Shown one piece after another: positions 5,949 through 9,425 of a DNA stretch of 9,425 nucleotides. The position numbers were made by a program, and so were the translations under genes. Below the pieces are notes generated by a model. It made no database searches, was not told the origin of the DNA, and saw only the letters and a list, made by a program, of their open reading frames with translations. The first letter of the stretch is position 1. The number at the start of each line of letters is the position of its first letter. The stretch is from Nitrospinota bacterium. Its GTDB lineage: Bacteria; Nitrospinota; Nitrospinia; UBA9942. The DNA lies in NCBI GenBank assembly GCA_016234205.1, contig JACRGN010000068.1, positions 1 to 9,425 of the forward strand, read 5' to 3'.

Positions 5949-5955
5949 GCCTAAC
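5949..5955 (-). other. Integron-type core site GTTAGGC upstream of the ABC-3C operon
   Basis: The minus strand reads ATTGTTAGGCAGGAG here, matching GTTRRRY. It is the third such heptamer in the window, and all three lie at the edges of the minus-strand accessory genes. Upstream of it I find no paired RYYYAAC within about 150 bases. Confidence 0.5.
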
Positions 5956-5997
5956 AATTAATAGACGAACTTCATTTTTTTCCGATTTCATTAAAAA

Positions 5998-6026
5998 TAT
6001 ATACTACCTTTTGTTTTAATATGCAA
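5998..6026 (-). promoter_or_regulatory. Promoter candidate for the ABC-3C operon
   Basis: On the minus strand, TTGCAT (6026-6021), a 17-base spacer and TATATA (6003-5998) resemble a moderate sigma70 promoter. It lies outside the putative cassette, upstream of the GTTAGGC core, so it could act like an integron Pc promoter driving whatever cassette sits first. Confidence 0.35.
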
Positions 6027-6060
6027 GAAAATATTGACCGATTGATATAATTACAACTTA

Positions 6061-6088
6061 TTAACATAATATACGAAATTCTTATAAT
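6061..6088 (+). promoter_or_regulatory. Promoter candidate for the methyltransferase-phosphoesterase unit
   Basis: TTAACA (6061-6066), a 16-base spacer and TATAAT (6083-6088) form a plausible sigma70 promoter about 115 bases before the start at 6201. Confidence 0.4.
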
Positions 6089-6200
6089 ATAGGTTTTTTG
6101 TCATTTTATGGGATTTGCCTTTTTCTGCCTTTTGCGGTATCTTTTACTAATACTATAGAAGCAACTTCTTCTTCAACAATTTCTGGGGCATGATTTTTTA

Positions 6201-7502
6201 ATGACCAACAATAAAATAGAACTTCATATTGAACGGCTTGTGTATGGCGGAAAAGGGCTTGGCAGATACAATAACATGGTTGTCTTTGCGCCTGATGTTA
6301 TCACAGGTGAAGATGCCATTGTTGAAATCAAGGCACAGAAAAAGGACTATGCAGAGGCAGAGCTGATTAAAATTATCAAGCCGTCGCCGCATCGCATTGC
6401 ACCGCCCTGCCCAATTTATCATAAATGCGGCGGATGCCAGTGGATGCACATTGATTATCCATTTCAGCTTCAGTCTAAGAAAGAGATATTGTCTGAAACA
6501 TTTAAAAGGACATTAAAAATGGATGATATTGCAATACAACCACTCATTCCTTCTTCTTCTCCGCTTAATTACCGTCAGCGGGTGCAGTTTAAGGTGAAAA
6601 ATGAAAACGGCAATTATCAGATTGGCTATTACAAAAGAGAAACGCACCAGCTTGTTGATGTTGATGAATGTTTGCTCCTAAGGCCTTTATTAAATAAGGC
6701 ATTAAAAAAGATTAAGGAACTGCTTAATTCGGCTGAAATATCACAACTTAAAAACCTTAAAGAGCTCCACATGCACTGCTCATCAGATGAAAGGGCAATG
6801 GTGTTCATTCTATATGCAGATGAAATCAACAAGGATGAACTTAATAATCTTTTTAAGAGGATTAAAGAGGCGGTTTCAGAAGCATCGGGCATTATTTTTA
6901 TAGATAAATATAAAAAGAGGGTTGCTGCTAACAATCCTTTTATTGAAGAGGAATTGCAGGGCGTCAGCTTTCGCATCAGCGCTGACTCATTCTCACAGAT
7001 TGACTGGGAGCAGAATAAGAGCCTTGTTAAATTAGCATTGAATTATATAGGAGACGAACGATATAAAAATGGCCTTGACCTCTTTTGCGGCATAGGAAAC
7101 TTTACCCTTTTTATTTCAAAAAATGCTGATAATGTCATTGGAATTGATTCAGGCAAAATAGCTATTGATGACGCAGAATATAATTCCAAAAAAAACTTGA
7201 TTCCAAATATCAGTTTCATGTATAATGATGTCAAATATAGGATGGCTTCTCTGCTTGCTAAAGGAAAGAAGTTTGACCTTGTCCTGATTGACCCGCCAAG
7301 AAATGGTGTTGGAAAAGATTCTGTTAATCTGATTGTTAGGTTTCAGCCATCAAAGATAATCTATATATCATGCAACCCTGTAACCCTATCAAGGGATATT
7401 GCGCATTTTAAGGCAAAGGGATATGAGTTAAAAAGGCTACAGGCTGTTGATATGTTTCCGCAGACCTATCACATAGAAATAGTTGCAGAGCTTGCAAAAT
7501 AA
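6201..7502 (+). CDS. 23S rRNA (uracil-5-)-methyltransferase, RlmD/TrmA family
   Basis: A 433-residue SAM-dependent enzyme that makes 5-methyluridine in RNA, most likely 23S rRNA. Residues 1-60 form a TRAM RNA-binding domain with YGGKGLGR. Four cysteines in the RlmD-type Fe4S4 pattern follow: C70, C76, C79 (CX5CX2C) and C157. The SAM site is DLFCGIGNFTL (293-303), preceded by SFSQID. The motif DPPRNGV is at 364-370, the catalytic nucleophile is C391 in SCNPVTLSRD, and the general-base Glu lies in the final HIEIV. All catalytic parts are intact and length is normal for RlmD. The Shine-Dalgarno is weak (TGGGGC). Paralogues (RlmC, RlmD, RlmCD) cannot be told apart from sequence alone, so no symbol is given. 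Confidence 0.92.
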   Translation: MTNNKIELHIERLVYGGKGLGRYNNMVVFAPDVITGEDAIVEIKAQKKDYAEAELIKIIKPSPHRIAPPCPIYHKCGGCQWMHIDYPFQLQSKKEILSETFKRTLKMDDIAIQPLIPSSSPLNYRQRVQFKVKNENGNYQIGYYKRETHQLVDVDECLLLRPLLNKALKKIKELLNSAEISQLKNLKELHMHCSSDERAMVFILYADEINKDELNNLFKRIKEAVSEASGIIFIDKYKKRVAANNPFIEEELQGVSFRISADSFSQIDWEQNKSLVKLALNYIGDERYKNGLDLFCGIGNFTLFISKNADNVIGIDSGKIAIDDAEYNSKKNLIPNISFMYNDVKYRMASLLAKGKKFDLVLIDPPRNGVGKDSVNLIVRFQPSKIIYISCNPVTLSRDIAHFKAKGYELKRLQAVDMFPQTYHIEIVAELAK

Positions 7503-7527
7503 TAATTTTATCATCAGAGGATATTTT

Positions 7528-8415
7528 ATGCACGAAATAGAAGAATCAGAATCAATGTTGAATAAGCTGATTTCAAGAAGGGATTTTTTAAAAAAGACTG
7601 CAATATTCGGCGCTATCGGCGGCTTGGGCATTGAGGGGTTTGCACTTGAGCCCCGACAGGTAGCAATAACAAACACTAATATATTTATTACTGGCCTGCC
7701 TGATGACTTTGACGGCTTTAAGATCTGCCAGCTTACAGATGTCCACCATGGTCCATTGATAAGCATAAAGTTTGTTGAAAAGGTAATAGAAAAGGCGAAC
7801 CAATTAAAGCCTGATGCCTTTGTCCTCACAGGCGATTACGTGTCATCAGCGCCCAAATATATCAGGCCAGTGATAAATGCCTTTGGCAAGCTTAAGTCTC
7901 CTTATGGAACCTATGCTGTTCTTGGCAATCATGATCATTGGGAGGGCGAGGAATTATGCATCAGAAATTTTAAGCGAAATAAGATTCCATTGCTGACCAA
8001 CACAAATGCAGTAATTTCAAAAAGAGGCTCTATCTGTATTGCAGGTGTAGGTGATTATATGGAGGATACTCAGGAACTTGACAAGGCATTTAAAGGAATC
8101 CCTGATGACATGCCGAGGATACTCCTTTCCCATCATCCTGACTATTCTGAAGAAATACCAAAGGATATTAGAGTAGACTTAGTAATTTCCGGACATACAC
8201 ACGGAGGACAGATTCAGCTCCCACTGCTGAGCCTTGCCCCTATAGTCCCATCCCACTACGGCCAGAAGTATCTAAATGGCCTTGTCAAAAATGACAAGAC
8301 ACAGGTTTATGTCTCTCGCGGTATTGGCATGGTCGGCATACCTGTGCGGTTTAGCTGCCCGCCTGAGATAGCCATCCTCACCTTGAGAAAAAGGGAGACA
8401 GCTTTACAGGTCTAA
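7528..8415 (+). CDS. Tat-exported calcineurin-like metallophosphoesterase, YkuE type
   Basis: A 295-residue phosphoesterase predicted to be exported folded by the Tat pathway. The twin-arginine motif SRRDFLK (residues 16-22) is followed by a hydrophobic stretch (TAIFGAIGGLGIEGFA). All metal-binding blocks are present: D71 and H73 (TDVHH), D103 (LTGDYV), GNHD with N134 and H135, H202 (SHHPD), and GHTH with H223 and H225. These bind a dinuclear metal centre. B. subtilis YkuE is a related Tat substrate. The substrate is unknown; phospholipid or UDP-sugar lipid intermediates are known for relatives. The frame is open from 7483, but the ATG at 7528 has AGAGG 8 nt upstream and is the better start. 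It lies 25 bases after the methyltransferase gene, probably co-transcribed. Confidence 0.88.
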   Translation: MHEIEESESMLNKLISRRDFLKKTAIFGAIGGLGIEGFALEPRQVAITNTNIFITGLPDDFDGFKICQLTDVHHGPLISIKFVEKVIEKANQLKPDAFVLTGDYVSSAPKYIRPVINAFGKLKSPYGTYAVLGNHDHWEGEELCIRNFKRNKIPLLTNTNAVISKRGSICIAGVGDYMEDTQELDKAFKGIPDDMPRILLSHHPDYSEEIPKDIRVDLVISGHTHGGQIQLPLLSLAPIVPSHYGQKYLNGLVKNDKTQVYVSRGIGMVGIPVRFSCPPEIAILTLRKRETALQV

Positions 8416-8441
8416 GGCAGAAGAGAGAATCTGCCTTTATT
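8414..8441 (+). terminator. Rho-independent terminator
   Basis: AAGGCAGA (8414-8421) pairs perfectly with TCTGCCTT (8430-8437) around an 8-nt loop, followed by TTTATT. It starts within the stop codon of the phosphoesterase gene and its 3' arm touches the stop of the convergent gene. On the minus strand the hairpin lacks a good T-tract. Confidence 0.7.
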
Positions 8442-9150
8442 GTCCGTGGCATTTTTTATACTTTTTGCCGCTGCCGCAAAAACAGGGTTCATTGCGACCT
8501 GGCCTTTCAACAGGCATAAGCTGGCCTGAATGTTTAAGAGAGTGCAATCTGACCTCTTCAATTACAGCCCCTGCTGCATCTTCTATTAAAGAAAAACCTT
8601 CATTAAAGCATTTTTCACTCACATCCTTTTCCAATGCTATTGCTGAGCTGATTGCATTGTTGTCATTAGCAGAACCTGCTGCAGCATAAATTATACGGCA
8701 GTATCCCTTTTCCCCTTGTACAGCATTCGGAGAGCCCATAAAACCGCAATGCTGCGGCCTTACATCATCTCCTTCAAGCAGTGCAGGATGTATGGTGCAG
8801 GCCTTTTCTTTTGAAAGAAATAGGCATCTGAAGGCGAACATTGCCCTTATATTTATTTCCACTGTCTTATCATTGACCTTGATATCTTCCACTTTAACAT
8901 TATATCTTTCAGGCTCCTTGAAGAGCGGCCTCGGAGTAGCCTCGTTAGTTGTATATTTTTCTATTATTCTCTCTGCCCTTGCCCTGATTTCGTTTATTAC
9001 ATCACTTTTAAAACTATTTAGACGGGAAAATCCATCCTTTTTTATTATAGTGAACGCAATAATGCCCCACCACGGATCGCAGCACATGCCTTTGCACTGA
9101 TTAATGCATATATTAGAAAAAAAAGATGTGTCTTCTAAGCCCTGCTTCAT
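8437..9150 (-). CDS. YkgJ-like cysteine-rich protein with C-terminal SEC-C motif
   Basis: A protein of 237 residues from the ATG at 9150; the frame stays open to a TTG at 9174 (245 residues), and neither start has a Shine-Dalgarno. Counting from the TTG, the N-terminal cluster C23, C27, C31, C32 (CINQCKGMCC) and C117, C126, H129, C143 (CLFLSKEKACTIH, RPQHCG) follow the YkgJ/FliB-type pattern of a zinc or Fe-S binding domain. The last residues (GRNEPCFCGSGKKYKKCHG, metal ligands C231, C233, C242, H243) are a SEC-C zinc motif like that at the SecA C-terminus, which binds SecB or ribosomes. The function is unknown; a ribosome- or secretion-associated metalloprotein is possible. It is convergent with the phosphoesterase gene and shares the terminator region. 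Confidence 0.85.
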   Translation of the reverse strand: MKQGLEDTSFFSNICINQCKGMCCDPWWGIIAFTIIKKDGFSRLNSFKSDVINEIRARAERIIEKYTTNEATPRPLFKEPERYNVKVEDIKVNDKTVEINIRAMFAFRCLFLSKEKACTIHPALLEGDDVRPQHCGFMGSPNAVQGEKGYCRIIYAAAGSANDNNAISSAIALEKDVSEKCFNEGFSLIEDAAGAVIEEVRLHSLKHSGQLMPVERPGRNEPCFCGSGKKYKKCHGQ

Positions 9151-9211
9151 AATTATATAGTACACAAAAGGCAAACATATTCAAAGAAAAAAAGAATCTA
9201 TTCAAATCCAC

Positions 9212-9239
9212 TTGACAATATAAATAGTAACCATATAAT
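9212..9239 (+). promoter_or_regulatory. Strong sigma70-type promoter of the dehydrogenase gene
   Basis: TTGACA (9212-9217) and TATAAT (9234-9239) both match consensus exactly, with a 16-base spacer, 29 bases before the start at 9268. This is the strongest promoter in the window. Confidence 0.75.
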
Positions 9240-9267
9240 TAAATAAGTGTGTAAAGGAGGCAGATAA

Positions 9268-9425
9268 ATGGATTTCAAATGGATTACAGATGATATAGGC
9301 CCTGAAAAGGTTGTTCATATCTATGATGCAAAATCAGGTTTAAAAGCGATAGTAGTAATAGACAACACGAGTTTAGGCCCTGCAATAGGCGGCGTGCGCA
9401 TGGCAGCAGATGTAACAGCAGAGGA
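9268..9425 (+). CDS. Glu/Leu/Phe/Val dehydrogenase family, N-terminal fragment
   Basis: The first 52 residues of an NAD(P)-dependent amino-acid dehydrogenase; the gene runs off the window. The visible part has the family pattern: HIYDAKSGLKAIVVIDNT, then LGPAIGGVRM, where the GG segment contributes to substrate binding. This short-type N-terminus is closer to leucine/valine/phenylalanine dehydrogenases than to long hexameric glutamate dehydrogenases. The enzyme would interconvert a branched-chain or other amino acid and its 2-oxo acid with ammonia release. The start is secure: AAAGGAGG (9253-9260) lies 7 nt before the ATG, below a consensus promoter. Substrate specificity cannot be read from this fragment. 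Confidence 0.85.
   Translation, partial: MDFKWITDDIGPEKVVHIYDAKSGLKAIVVIDNTSLGPAIGGVRMAADVTAE

Larger units (their letters stand above)
2932..5955 (-). mobile_element. Candidate integron cassette A carrying the ABC-3C operon
   Basis: The unit starts at the GTTAGGC core (5955-5949), 61 bases upstream of the first gene, and ends at the attC-like site 2992-2932, about 3.0 kb in all (3.1 kb if the GTTAGGC at 2840-2834 is the true end). It contains three overlapping genes on one strand and nothing else. Most integron cassettes carry a single gene, so a three-gene defence operon is unusual. No R''/L'' partner is visible upstream of 5955, so this edge may be an attI remnant or a secondary insertion site. 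Confidence 0.5.
5956..6200. promoter_or_regulatory. Divergent A/T-rich intergenic region
   Basis: Between the ABC-3C operon (minus) and the methyltransferase gene (plus) lies an A/T-rich region with promoter candidates in both directions, given separately. No integron integrase gene or gene remnant can be recognised with confidence in it. Confidence 0.5.

Noticed and set aside
6112..6200. Roughly 30 stop-free codons on the minus strand ending before 6112, possibly a gene tail
   Set aside because: Short, overlaps the methyltransferase start on the other strand, and has no start codon or recognisable motif.

Overview
The window comes from a bacterial chromosome, with dense genes, Shine-Dalgarno sites and sigma70-like promoters. 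The housekeeping genes (MsrAB, RlmD-type methyltransferase, Tat-dependent phosphoesterase, YkgJ/SEC-C protein, amino-acid dehydrogenase) and A/T-rich codon use fit an environmental Gram-negative such as Nitrospirota or Desulfobacterota. No rRNA or other marker allows a firm assignment.

Layout. Positions 1-951 hold the 3' part of a fused methionine sulfoxide reductase msrAB (+). Positions 1057-1514 hold a two-gene minus-strand pair (RelE/DUF4258-like protein plus DUF2283 protein) with a promoter-overlapping palindrome, resembling a toxin-antitoxin module. Positions 1731-5955 form an accessory block transcribed on the minus strand and marked by integron-type core sites (GCCTAAC/GTTAGGC). It holds one gene for a 171-aa probable winged-helix protein and a three-gene overlapping operon: a SMEK-domain protein, a 75-aa middle component and a DUF2326 ABC ATPase. 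I read this operon as an ABC-3C (ABC three-component) conflict/defence system. Positions 6201-8415 hold an RlmD/TrmA-family RNA methyltransferase and a Tat-exported metallophosphoesterase (+), ending in a hairpin terminator. Positions 8437-9174 hold a convergent YkgJ-like/SEC-C protein. A Glu/Leu/Phe/Val dehydrogenase gene with a strong promoter starts at 9268 and runs off the window.

Main interest. The stop codon of the ABC ATPase gene lies inside the GCCTAAC of a 61-nt sequence with attC architecture: R''/R' and L''/L' pair, and an unpaired G sits in L''. A GTTAGGC core also lies just upstream of the first gene of the operon. The whole ABC-3C operon therefore looks like one roughly 3-kb, three-gene integron cassette, followed by a second cassette with the 171-aa gene and a decayed attC at 1731-1782. 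No integrase gene is visible, so this is either an integrase-less attC cluster or cassettes inserted at secondary sites between core genes.

Smaller oddities are a 91-bp AT-rich insert with 11-bp inverted repeats beside the attC, and twin hairpins with the identical loop TTTTGGAGG in the leader of the 171-aa gene.
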